Part shown: positions 1 to 7,049 of the stretch, in pieces | How the letters are laid out: every line of letters starts with the position of its first letter | Numbering within the stretch: position 1 is the first letter of the stretch | NCBI GenBank assembly: GCA_021802375.1 | Contig: JAKAAL010000007.1 | Location: 1 to 19,233, forward strand | DNA: 19,233 nucleotides | DNA from: Bacillota bacterium | GTDB taxonomy: Bacteria; Bacillota_E; Sulfobacillia; Sulfobacillales; Sulfobacillaceae | Reading direction: 5' to 3' | The notes under the pieces: generated by a model | Seen by the model: the letters and a program-made list of their open reading frames with translations, nothing else | Databases searched by the model: none | Told to the model about the DNA's origin: nothing | Position numbers and translations under genes: made by a program

Positions 1-579
1 CCCGTGCAAGGCTCGGGCATACCCTTCCCCCAATACATAATCAATAGACTCGGCTTCTTGATGCACATGCTCCAAGTGTTTACGGTAAAATTCGGGAGTC
101 ATTTTAAAAAACCGAGTATCCACCCACTGCCGTTTTCTCAGGGAACGCGCATTCACCACCACTGGATGGTGTCGCGAGCTTGCTTCTAGGTAGGCAAAAT
201 TAAGAACCTTAAAACGGCCGGTAACTTTGAAGAAGCTTTCTCGGTCCCGAATCAGGTAGCTTTGATTTAAGGCTCGGTTCAACAATTCCCCCTCACCGTA
301 GCCCCGGCCTCGCTCGCTGGTTCCCTCGTTCCCTTTATAAGTCACGATTTCCAAGCGCTTATGAAGGCGCATGGCCATCTCTTGCGTGGGCGAAAAATCC
401 ACCCCACACCCACTATTCTCGAAAAAGACCACGTTCTCGACGCTTGGATGGCTTAGCCAAAACCGCAAAGATTCCTGGTACTGGTGCCAACGAAGTTGGG
501 GATCCGTTAAAACCAGGTTATCCAAGCGCCCCGGGTCGATGGTCGCGGTCATAACAATTAACGCTGAAGCAACACTCAC
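1..579 (-). CDS. Partial polysaccharide-locus protein, glycosyltransferase-like (unrecognised)
   Basis: The minus strand is open from a GTG at 579 to the left edge without a stop, giving 193 codons with the C terminus missing. The start follows a GGGGAGGA ribosome site at 586-593, seven bases away. The N terminus contains LIVMTATIDPG (residues 7-17), a region resembling FWLSHPSVENVVFFENSG, then GRGYGEGELLNRAL and FFKVTGRFKVLNF. This pattern (short hydrophobic strand, then a conserved Gly-Glu-rich loop and a 'K-x-TGR' motif) recalls uncharacterised proteins of surface-polysaccharide clusters that may be glycosyltransferases. I do not recognise a named family. It is divergent from the Wzz-like and tyrosine kinase genes and shares a candidate bidirectional operator with them, which supports a role in exopolysaccharide synthesis. 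The reading frame is secure; the function is inference. Confidence 0.72.
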   Translation of the reverse strand, partial: MSVASALIVMTATIDPGRLDNLVLTDPQLRWHQYQESLRFWLSHPSVENVVFFENSGCGVDFSPTQEMAMRLHKRLEIVTYKGNEGTSERGRGYGEGELLNRALNQSYLIRDRESFFKVTGRFKVLNFAYLEASSRHHPVVVNARSLRKRQWVDTRFFKMTPEFYRKHLEHVHQEAESIDYVLGEGYARALHG

Positions 580-663
580 AGTAGAATCCTCCCCATGACA
601 TCATGGTGACTTCGTGTCGGACTTCGATTGAAAAAGGGTACGCGTCTTACTCCTTATGGAATG

Positions 664-693
664 ATTGCACCATGGGCGGGTGACTCCTGGCAA
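664..693 (-). promoter_or_regulatory. Candidate promoter for the leftward polysaccharide-locus gene
   Basis: Read on the minus strand, a -35 like TTGCCA (688-693, five of six consensus bases) is followed after 18 bases by a -10 like TGCAAT (664-669, four of six). It would start transcription near 657, leaving a leader of roughly 78 bases before the GTG at 579. The -35 lies inside the left arm of the 688-716 inverted repeat. Assigned by eye from consensus only. Confidence 0.4.
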
Positions 694-716
694 TCACCCG
701 AACAGGGTGATTGCCA
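688..716. promoter_or_regulatory. Perfect 12-bp inverted repeat, candidate shared operator
   Basis: TGGCAATCACCC (688-699), a five-base spacer GAACA, then the exact complement GGGTGATTGCCA (705-716). There is no T-run on either side, so it is unlikely to be an intrinsic terminator. Each end of the palindrome contains TTGCCA reading outward, which serves as the candidate -35 of a promoter in each direction. A dimeric regulator bound here could therefore control the divergent polysaccharide genes together. Hairpin formation in a leader is not expected, because both predicted transcription starts lie outside it. Confidence 0.6.
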
Positions 717-740
717 TCCGCGTCAACGCCTTAATAGACT
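711..740 (+). promoter_or_regulatory. Candidate promoter for the wzz-like/tyrosine kinase operon
   Basis: A -35 like TTGCCA (711-716, five of six consensus bases), an 18-base spacer, then a -10 like TAGACT (735-740, four of six). Predicted start is near 747, about 20 bases before the ATG at 768. The -35 forms the right end of the 688-716 palindrome. Consensus matching by eye only. Confidence 0.4.
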
Positions 741-767
741 AGCGGTGACCAAAGGAGGCACGAGGAC

Positions 768-1409
768 ATGATCCTAGTAACCACCCTGAAAAAACGACTA
801 TGGCTTCTGGTGCTTTCGGCCGTGTTGGGCACTGGATCGGGCTGGGCACTTGGTCGGTACGAAATCCCCCCGGTGTATCACAGTCAAAGCTTGGTCATGG
901 TCATTCCGAATCACAGCACGGCTCAAAACTTGCTTAATGACCTCATCACCGGGCAACAGTTGGTCGACACCTATGCCACTTTGGCGACGACCCCGGCTCT
1001 TTTACTGTCGGCCCAGCATGTCGTAGTTCCTCATGTACCGTTACCCCTAGTGGCTCACGACATAGCGGTCACCGCCGAGCCCAATACAAATTTAATCAGC
1101 ATCGTGGCCAAAGGCGCGGATGCTTCTCTTACCAAGACCCTGGCCGAGGCGGTAGCTACCACGTTGGTGAAGACCGCTCATCAGGTCACCGGCTCATCCG
1201 TCTTACGCGTGGTCAGTGCGGCGAAAATGAACCCGGTCCCAATTTCGCTGAGACCGCGATATCTGGCGGCCATATTGGGCTTCTTATGCCTTCTCACCAG
1301 CCTCTGTATTATGGTCGTCTCGGCTCTTCTGAACGACTCCATTGCGACGACCCAAGAGGCGATACGATACACTCAGTTGCCGATCTTGGGGGAAATTCCG
1401 CGGATTTAG
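768..1409 (+). CDS. Wzz/CpsC-type chain-length regulator and tyrosine-kinase adaptor
   Basis: A 213-residue membrane protein of the polysaccharide co-polymerase family, expected to control polymer chain length and to activate the partner tyrosine kinase with its cytoplasmic tail. It has two membrane segments (about 10-29 and 165-187) around an extracytoplasmic domain. Family features are PPVYHSQSLVMV after the first helix, QQLVDTYATLATTPALL (63-79), and the proline-rich NPVPISLRP just before the second helix. The C-terminal tail carries the usual TQEAIRYTQLPILGEIP motif, which in this family contacts the kinase. The start is set by AAAGGAGG at 751-758, nine bases upstream. It heads an operon with the kinase 47 bases downstream. 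It is short for proteobacterial Wzz but normal for the Gram-positive two-protein arrangement. Family assignment is confident; the polymer is unknown. Confidence 0.87.
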   Translation: MILVTTLKKRLWLLVLSAVLGTGSGWALGRYEIPPVYHSQSLVMVIPNHSTAQNLLNDLITGQQLVDTYATLATTPALLLSAQHVVVPHVPLPLVAHDIAVTAEPNTNLISIVAKGADASLTKTLAEAVATTLVKTAHQVTGSSVLRVVSAAKMNPVPISLRPRYLAAILGFLCLLTSLCIMVVSALLNDSIATTQEAIRYTQLPILGEIPRI

Positions 1410-1456
1410 GGCACGCACCAAGTATCGTCGAGATCCCAAAGAAGGAAGGCAAAGTC

Positions 1457-2128
1457 ATGAACCGCGATGCGAAATTGATCACCCAGGATGAACCTAGCAC
1501 TACCTGGAACGAAGCCTATCGAGGGGTACGTACCAATATCGAGTATGTGAAGGCCGTCCATGACTTGCGCACGCTGTTGGTCACCTCGGCCGTGCCCGAA
1601 GCGGGTAAATCACTGACCGTCGCTAACCTTTCCATCGTAATGGCTCAATCAGGCACCCACACCGTGGTCGTGGATGCCGACTTGCGACGCCCGGCACAGC
1701 ACAAGATTTTCGGGTTACCGAACCTCCAAGGCTACACCACGGTGATCGCCAAAGGCCTTAACGTTCTTTCTGTCCTTCATCAAGGTCCCGTCGAGCACTT
1801 ATCGGTGTTAACGTCGGGACCGTTGCCGCCCAATCCGGCCGATTTACTAGAGTCCGCCGCATGTGTAGAACTCTTGCAAACGTTAAGACGACACTTCGAT
1901 TGGGTCCTGGTCGATGGCCCACCGGTTTTAGGCTTAGCCGACGCCGCCATTTTGGGCCGCCAAATGGATGGGGTTCTTTATGTCATTAAGTCCGGTTTCA
2001 AGTCACGCCGGGCGGATCAAAAAGCTTTGCAGCAGCTACGGCAAACCGGTTCACGCGTCATCGGCGCGGTGTTAAATCAGGTTAAGGACTTAGACCCGGA
2101 TCTCTATTCCTATTACGATGCTTATTAG
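1457..2128 (+). CDS. CpsD/CapB-type bacterial tyrosine kinase (BY-kinase)
   Basis: A 223-residue cytoplasmic P-loop protein-tyrosine kinase that autophosphorylates its C-terminal tyrosines and regulates polysaccharide polymerisation and export with its membrane adaptor. An EAYRGVRTNI motif (19-28) is the oligomerisation signature. Walker A is SAVPEAGKS (44-52), where the common 'PGEGKS' is altered to 'PEAGKS'. Walker A' is VVVDADLRRP with D73 and D75, and Walker B ends at D153 (WVLVDGPP). PPNPADLL (124-131) is family-typical. The C-terminal tyrosine cluster is short, with Y217, Y219, Y220 and Y223. The ATG at 1457 follows GAAGGAAGG (1441-1449); an in-frame ATG at 1286 lies inside the upstream gene and is rejected. 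No CpsB/YwqE-type phosphatase follows, because the next gene is convergent, so any phosphatase must lie elsewhere. Confidence 0.9.
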   Translation: MNRDAKLITQDEPSTTWNEAYRGVRTNIEYVKAVHDLRTLLVTSAVPEAGKSLTVANLSIVMAQSGTHTVVVDADLRRPAQHKIFGLPNLQGYTTVIAKGLNVLSVLHQGPVEHLSVLTSGPLPPNPADLLESAACVELLQTLRRHFDWVLVDGPPVLGLADAAILGRQMDGVLYVIKSGFKSRRADQKALQQLRQTGSRVIGAVLNQVKDLDPDLYSYYDAY

Positions 2129-2141
2129 ATTCTGGTTGGAA

Positions 2142-2807
2142 TCAACGCCGCACCCCATTGGCATACCGTAGCGCGGCTGTAACTCGTGGATGGATCCCGA
2201 GGTCTCCCGATTGCAGGCCGAGGTTTTGATAGACCAAGGAGATCTGATTTTCCACCGATTTCTCGGTGATCGTGAGTTTTTGAGCTATCGCGTGATTTGA
2301 AAAACCCATGGCAATCAACGACAGCACTTCGCGTTGCCTCGGCGTTAGGTGGTCCAGTGGATCGCTATGGTCCGACGTCAAGGCTCGTAGCACATGCGAA
2401 TCGATCACCATCAACCCGGAAGCTGAACCCTCGATGGCACGTAGTAATGCGTCGATACTCGCTACCGATTTTTTCAGTAGATAAGACCATCCGTGCGCCT
2501 GATCGGCGGGAATTGCCCCTAAAATCCCGGGCTCATCGTAATTCGATAGGAGCACGACGCCGATTCCTGGGACAACCTCCCGAGCTCGTAATCCTACCTG
2601 GAATCCCGTATCGCCGGCTCCAAGGTCGATATCTAGCATCACCACATCCGGATTGAGGTCTTTCATGGCCAACATCGCGTCGCGCCCATTCGCAAATGTT
2701 CCGACCAGCTCGAGTTTGCTTTCTTGCCTCAAAGTAGAGGCCAGGAGAGCTCGAAAGAGAGGCTCATCCTCTACGATCACTATCCGTAATCGCCCATCCG
2801 TCCTCAC
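2142..2807 (-). CDS. NarL/LuxR-family response regulator
   Basis: A 221-residue two-domain response regulator. The receiver domain (about 8-125) has the acidic pair E13-D14, a phosphoacceptor D59 in VVMLDIDL, S88 in VVLLSNYDE, and the conserved lysine at 112/113 in YLLKKS. The DNA-binding domain (about 154-198) reads LTPRQREVLSLIAMGFSNHA followed by an IAQKL...SVENQIS recognition helix. All phosphorylation residues are present, so it should be functional. The start is a GTG preceded by AAGGAG (2817-2822) nine bases away. It is convergent with the tyrosine kinase (13-base gap) and divergent from a membrane-bound LuxR protein. No sensor kinase is adjacent; the nearest candidate of the right class is at 14589-15782. 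Targets are unknown; polysaccharide genes are a reasonable guess. Confidence 0.9.
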   Translation of the reverse strand: MRTDGRLRIVIVEDEPLFRALLASTLRQESKLELVGTFANGRDAMLAMKDLNPDVVMLDIDLGAGDTGFQVGLRAREVVPGIGVVLLSNYDEPGILGAIPADQAHGWSYLLKKSVASIDALLRAIEGSASGLMVIDSHVLRALTSDHSDPLDHLTPRQREVLSLIAMGFSNHAIAQKLTITEKSVENQISLVYQNLGLQSGDLGIHPRVTAALRYANGVRR

Positions 2808-2850
2808 TCAACGTCACTCCTTGGGGATCGGTATAACTCCCGACAAGTTT

Positions 2851-2867
2851 GAGGGGTTAGCCCCCTC
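2851..2867. promoter_or_regulatory. Short GC-rich inverted repeat between divergent LuxR-type genes
   Basis: GAGGGG (2851-2856) and CCCCTC (2862-2867) form a 6-bp inverted repeat with a five-base spacer. It sits in the 131-base gap between the response regulator and the membrane LuxR protein. It has no T-tract. It could be an operator or chance GC-rich symmetry. An AT-rich segment at 2889-2906 containing CATAAT (2898-2903) may be a -10 region for the rightward gene, but I saw no good matching -35. Confidence 0.25.
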
Positions 2868-2938
2868 CTCACCCTACAACCGATCCTGTTTAATTACCAT
2901 AATATACCACAAACCGCTTTGAATGGAGGAAATACCCT

Positions 2939-4276
2939 ATGTTGCATGCTTTTCACAATAAAACCGACGCAACCCGCTGGTTGGTCGGATTATCGATATT
3001 GGCTGCTGGATGGCTTGAATTCTTGCTCTGGCACGTCGTGGACGCGCCCACATTTGCCACCATGCGGGCCTACTCGTTAATTTTGCCAACCCTGGGTCTC
3101 GGTTGCATCGTTTCGGCCTGGTTTATCAAAACCAGTACATTTCGAGATTATGCCGGTCCCGCCATCAAAATGGTGGCCTTGGCGTCCTCGGCACTGGGTA
3201 TTGTGGCGATCATCGTCCTCCCTCGCGAGCCAGGCCTACTGGCCCTCACCCTGGCGGCGTATCCCGTACTCTACGATTGGTTACGACGCATACCGACCGG
3301 ATCCGGCTCGCGACGCCATATGTTCGTCCTGACCTGGTTCGGTAGTTTTGCCGTGGCATTGGTTCTCGGTCTGGGATCCCAGTGGGTCGGTATGCTATGG
3401 AGTTCCGCCATCGGCCTGGCCTCCATGACCGTGGTCTATTTGCGAGTTCCCAATGGACTACCCCCTAAGAAGTTTGCCTCGGAGATCAAACTTCCAAAAA
3501 AGCTCCTAGGACTCGGTTTTGGCATATTCTTCGTTGTGGGTATCGGCGTAGCCACGACGCTACAAGAGACGGTTCACGGTGTGCCATCAGTGCATTCTCC
3601 GGTCTTCGGTGGTGTTTGGTGGTCTCTCACCTTTATTGGGGCGTCCGCGGCAATTCTTTTAGTTCTTCGCAAAAACACCCGGTGGTTGGTCTACACGGGG
3701 TGTTCCACTATAGTGGCGGCCTTGCTGTGTCGTATCGAATTGTCCCCTGGGGTGGCCGCTCGGTACCTTTTACCCATCCTTTCGATGGGGACCTGGATCC
3801 TCTTACTCTGGTGGTTTTCCATCTTATTTGGGTTTCTCCGTCACGGACCTCGTGTGCTAGGCGTCGGCTTAGGGACGATCGCCATGGCAACCAGTGCGCC
3901 CTGGGTGCTGATTGCACTGATTCCACAGATAGCTCGCGGATGGCTCCTCGCCGCGTCGGTGCTGGGCTTGGTACTGTTGCTCCCGTTAGTGAGTATACGG
4001 GCCACGACGACTACCCGCACCGACAAAAGGGTCGCCGGCCCCGCCCTTCAAATTGAGAGCTTTTACCTAGAAGCTAAACTCACCCAACAAGAACGAAAAA
4101 TCGTGGATCTTCTACTATCCGGATCCAATAACCAAGAAATTCTGGGCAAACTATACATCTCCATCAACACCCTTAAGACCCATTTGCGGAATATTTATCG
4201 GAAAACTGACACCAGAAACCGACATGAGCTAATCGACGTCATCGAGCAATATCATGTGTATAGTGCGGGTGAATGA
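2939..4276 (+). CDS. Polytopic membrane protein with C-terminal LuxR DNA-binding domain
   Basis: A 445-residue protein with about twelve hydrophobic helices in residues 13-352, followed by a short linker and a LuxR/GerE helix-turn-helix at 381-436. Key parts of the HTH are LTQQERKIVDLLLSGSNNQE and the recognition stretch INTLKTHLRNIYRKT. This is a one-component membrane-anchored regulator: the membrane part presumably senses or transports a ligand and the cytoplasmic tail binds DNA. Similar 12-helix LuxR proteins are common in some anaerobic Gram-positives, but few have a known ligand. The ATG follows GGAGGA (2925-2930) eight bases away. It is divergent from the response regulator, so the two may share control. 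There is no receiver domain and no sign of frameshift. Confidence 0.83.
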   Translation: MLHAFHNKTDATRWLVGLSILAAGWLEFLLWHVVDAPTFATMRAYSLILPTLGLGCIVSAWFIKTSTFRDYAGPAIKMVALASSALGIVAIIVLPREPGLLALTLAAYPVLYDWLRRIPTGSGSRRHMFVLTWFGSFAVALVLGLGSQWVGMLWSSAIGLASMTVVYLRVPNGLPPKKFASEIKLPKKLLGLGFGIFFVVGIGVATTLQETVHGVPSVHSPVFGGVWWSLTFIGASAAILLVLRKNTRWLVYTGCSTIVAALLCRIELSPGVAARYLLPILSMGTWILLLWWFSILFGFLRHGPRVLGVGLGTIAMATSAPWVLIALIPQIARGWLLAASVLGLVLLLPLVSIRATTTTRTDKRVAGPALQIESFYLEAKLTQQERKIVDLLLSGSNNQEILGKLYISINTLKTHLRNIYRKTDTRNRHELIDVIEQYHVYSAGE

Positions 4277-4332
4277 AGACTACAGGAGCGGGACGGTGAA
4301 GGGCACGAACCCCGAGTCGTCTTTGCTTAGGA

Positions 4333-4361
4333 TTGAGACCCTGGCCCCGATCCGATACGAT
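4333..4361 (+). promoter_or_regulatory. Candidate promoter of the MDR oxidoreductase gene
   Basis: TTGAGA (4333-4338, five of six -35 bases), a 17-base spacer, and TACGAT (4356-4361, four of six -10 bases). The predicted start near 4368 leaves a leader of about 26 bases to the ATG at 4394. This makes the gene an independent unit rather than an extension of the upstream regulator gene. Confidence 0.5.
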
Positions 4362-4393
4362 GAGCCAAAACGACTGGAAGAAGGGATTTTACC

Positions 4394-5377
4394 ATGAAGG
4401 CAATCATTGTTAGCCAGTTCGGTGGTCCAGAGGTCTTGCGGTTAGCCGACTTACCCAGGCCCGAACCCAAACCGGATGAAGTCCTGATTCGGGTGGTAAG
4501 TAGTAGTGTGAACTTCGCCGACGTTAAGTCTCGGCAGGGGCGGTACCACGGTGCCGGACAACCACCCTTCATCCCAGGGCTGGATACCGCCGGGATTGTG
4601 ACCGCCGTAGGGTCGTTAGTTCGAGACATCGGGATAGGGAGCTCTGTGGTGGCCTTTCCCAACGGAGGCTCATATGCAGAATATGCCACGGCTTCCCGCG
4701 ATCTGGTCTTCCCAATTCCCTCCAACATGAACTGGGACACAGCGGCGGCGCTTCCCACCGTGGCATTCACGTCCTATAAGTTGCTTAAAGACGTTGGCCG
4801 TCTACAAGCTGGGGAGACGCTCCTCATTCATGCCGCCGCCGGGGGTGTGGGCACCACGGCCATTCAACTGGCCCGTATTTTAGGCTGCTCTACCATCTAC
4901 GGCACGGTCAGTGACGATGATAAGCGGTCCGCGGCAAAAGCCGCCGGTGCCGATCACGTCATTAACTACCGAGATCGAAGCTTTGTCCAAGAAATTCGGG
5001 AGCTAACACAAGGCCGCGGGGTCGACCTGATACTGGACTCCGTAGGCGGTAGCGTATCCGAAGATAGCATGGAAATCTTGGCACCATTCGGTCGTTTGGT
5101 TCATTTTGGAAGCGCCAGTGGTCGCGTCGGTAAAATTCGGGTTAGTGATCTCCATGCCACCTGCCGATCGGTGCTGGGCTTTAGCCTCGGCACCGTTCGT
5201 GCCGCGCGGCCGCAAATACTAAAACCCGTCGCCGAAGCAGTCTTGAGCTACGTTATATCGGGACAACTCACAATGCAAATCGGCCGAAAATATCCATTAG
5301 ACGAGGCGGCGTTAGCTCACCAGTGGATCGAGAGCCGCGCCAGTATAGGAAAGATTTTACTAGATGTTTCCGGGTAA
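4394..5377 (+). CDS. NADPH:quinone-oxidoreductase-like MDR enzyme (zinc-free)
   Basis: A 327-residue medium-chain dehydrogenase/reductase, predicted to use NADPH to reduce quinones or alpha,beta-unsaturated carbonyls in the cytoplasm. The N-terminal GroES-like domain starts MKAIIVSQFGGPEVL and includes SSVNFADVKSRQGRY (37-51) and PGLDTAGIV (61-69), typical of the QOR group. The nucleotide-binding fold carries AAAGGVG (147-153). The cysteine and histidine pattern of zinc alcohol dehydrogenases is missing, in keeping with the zinc-free class. Length is normal. The ATG follows a GAAGGG ribosome site, and a good promoter lies just upstream. It is convergent with pepC across a strong terminator, so it is probably monocistronic. 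The substrate cannot be told from sequence. Confidence 0.87.
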   Translation: MKAIIVSQFGGPEVLRLADLPRPEPKPDEVLIRVVSSSVNFADVKSRQGRYHGAGQPPFIPGLDTAGIVTAVGSLVRDIGIGSSVVAFPNGGSYAEYATASRDLVFPIPSNMNWDTAAALPTVAFTSYKLLKDVGRLQAGETLLIHAAAGGVGTTAIQLARILGCSTIYGTVSDDDKRSAAKAAGADHVINYRDRSFVQEIRELTQGRGVDLILDSVGGSVSEDSMEILAPFGRLVHFGSASGRVGKIRVSDLHATCRSVLGFSLGTVRAARPQILKPVAEAVLSYVISGQLTMQIGRKYPLDEAALAHQWIESRASIGKILLDVSG

Positions 5378-5428
5378 ATGGGTAAGACCGCCGTGCCGAT
5401 CGAGGGATAGAGCAGATGAGATATGAAG

Positions 5429-5462
5429 TCAAGGCCGTCCTGCGACGGCCTTGATTCTTGTT
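5429..5462 (+). terminator. Intrinsic terminator between the MDR gene and pepC
   Basis: A perfect 11-bp stem: TCAAGGCCGTC (5429-5439), loop CTGC, GACGGCCTTGA (5444-5454). A T-rich tail TTCTTGTT (5455-5462) follows on the plus strand. It lies 52 bases after the stop of the MDR gene and just before the convergent pepC stop. The minus-strand tail is not T-rich, so it is best read as a rightward terminator that may also block readthrough from pepC. Confidence 0.82.
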
Positions 5463-5464
5463 CG

Positions 5465-6814
5465 CTAGGCTAAAGAGCCCATGGGATCCCATGGAGCGAG
5501 CTCCTTGGGAGTTTCCATTAGTGCCTTCACCAGATGCTCCGGCAGATATTTCTTATGCACGACGACTTGGTACATGTATTCATCGAACCAGTTTTGGCTC
5601 ATGACGTAATAACCCTTGTTGCCGGTTTCCGTCCCCCAACTGTTTTCGACCTTCCACCGGTTAGGCTCGCCATCTACTAGATTGACACCCATAAAAACCA
5701 TGGCGTGGGTCATCAAGCTGTCCCCATAGTCGAGCCGAGTAGCTTTGCTCATGTCTAGGTTGACATCTAGAGTGGCGGCAAAAGCATACTGTTCGGGATC
5801 TAAACTTCCCCGATCCCGATCCATCATCTTGCCGACATCGCAACCAAACCACACCGGCTCATTGTCCTTGATTTGCGCCACCGCCAGATCCCGGAGTGTC
5901 TTAACATCCACGTTCAAGTAAAGGACATCGCGACCGCCCACTACATTACCAAGATACCGCACCGTATACGGGTGATTAAATGGCTTATCTGCCGTAGGAG
6001 CATTAATCACACTGACGTAATCCTCTAGCCGACGGTCTACAAAGCGGGCATAAAAAGTCTTGGGGGTCAGGTTTCTTTCCGCGTGATACTCTTTTTTCTC
6101 GTCTCGATACTCGAAATCAAACGATTCCGGCGGTTCTCCCAAAAAGTGACAGAGCATTTGATAGAACTCTGCCATCATCATCTCTTTCTCACCCCGGAGC
6201 GCGGCCAAGGGCCGACCTGACGCATGCGACTGGCGAAGACGCGCGGCATCCTCGCGGAGTTTACTCGTCAAGATTCGGTTCATCATCATGGATTGACTAG
6301 AATGAAAGGATTCTGGCATGACGGTTTGGGGAGCCACACCATATTTGTTGACCAGATTCACAAACATGTCCCACTGGCCACCATCCCCCAGTGGAGCCGA
6401 TAATAACCAAGCGATGAGTCGACCATTAGTTGGCTCCGAGGCGGAATCTAAAATGCTCTCCAGGAAGTAGTTTGCCTTCTCCAATTTATCCCAAAACATC
6501 ATGTAGCTCTGGGATAACTGAAATTCCTTGAGATCAATCTTGCGGGCAATGTCTACCCGGAGCACATTAAGGCCTGCAAAGAGCCAGCACCTTCCGCTCT
6601 GCTTTTGGTTGGTAATCGGGCCGGTCTCAATTTCGTGCGAAAAGGTGTGGGTCATCCGGTTTGCGGCCTCGTGATCCAGTGCTACCGCCCCAATCCCATT
6701 CTTGAGGATCGCATTCATCACTACCCGATGTTCAGGCTTCTCGCGGAATTGAGCTTGGTAGCGCGCTAACGCCTCGGCTGAGATTGCGTTTGCCTCGCTT
6801 AACGTGGTTGCCAA
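5465..6814 (-). CDS. pepC: Aminopeptidase C (bleomycin hydrolase family, peptidase C1B)
   Basis: A 449-residue cytoplasmic cysteine aminopeptidase of the papain superfamily; family members form hexameric, proteasome-like rings that trim N-terminal residues from peptides. The catalytic cysteine is C76 in NQKQSGRCWLFA. The histidine is H370 in MTHAMVFMGVN and the asparagine N391 in KVENSWG. The C terminus PWDPMGSLA matches the family's self-inserted tail, which sits in the active-site cleft. The start is a TTG at 6814 preceded by AGGAGGG (6821-6827) six bases away. The longer frame from a GTG at 6850 reads through this ribosome site and is rejected. With the TTG the length matches lactobacillar PepC. 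It is monocistronic, divergent from the TetR gene and convergent with the MDR gene. Identification is firm. Confidence 0.95.
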   Translation of the reverse strand: MATTLSEANAISAEALARYQAQFREKPEHRVVMNAILKNGIGAVALDHEAANRMTHTFSHEIETGPITNQKQSGRCWLFAGLNVLRVDIARKIDLKEFQLSQSYMMFWDKLEKANYFLESILDSASEPTNGRLIAWLLSAPLGDGGQWDMFVNLVNKYGVAPQTVMPESFHSSQSMMMNRILTSKLREDAARLRQSHASGRPLAALRGEKEMMMAEFYQMLCHFLGEPPESFDFEYRDEKKEYHAERNLTPKTFYARFVDRRLEDYVSVINAPTADKPFNHPYTVRYLGNVVGGRDVLYLNVDVKTLRDLAVAQIKDNEPVWFGCDVGKMMDRDRGSLDPEQYAFAATLDVNLDMSKATRLDYGDSLMTHAMVFMGVNLVDGEPNRWKVENSWGTETGNKGYYVMSQNWFDEYMYQVVVHKKYLPEHLVKALMETPKELAPWDPMGSLA

Positions 6815-7049
6815 ATAAATCCCTCCTGTCTCGAAATAGCTAGGTATCACTGGCTAACCTATTCCCGATGCAAGAGGCATTTTCCTGCCTAGACACTGAA
6901 ATGTTATCCGGAATAGTGAATTTCGGGTCCAACCTGAAATCGAACCCAGGATGCGGGGAGATGACTCGTTATGTCCTGGGGATTTATGGCAGGTCCCGCG
7001 GCATGGTTTGCGAGGTACGTTATGCTACACTTTTTTCGGGGTGAATCCA

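Noticed and set aside
4..598. Plus-strand ORFs at 4-189 and 371-598
   Set aside because: They lie antisense to a continuous 193-codon minus-strand frame with a good ribosome site, and their products look like random coding.
1286..1456. N-terminal extension of the tyrosine kinase frame back to 1286
   Set aside because: It overlaps the end of the Wzz-like gene in another frame. The ATG at 1457 has a ribosome site and gives the normal family N terminus.
6895..6945. Partial dyad symmetry (GAAAT...ATTTC and TTATCCGGAATA) between pepC and the TetR gene as a TetR operator
   Set aside because: The arms are only five bases or imperfect, and no promoter could be placed convincingly around them.
6951..7049. 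TetR start at the ATG 6951
   Set aside because: No ribosome site was seen there, and TetR proteins usually start shortly before the GRPR-like motif.
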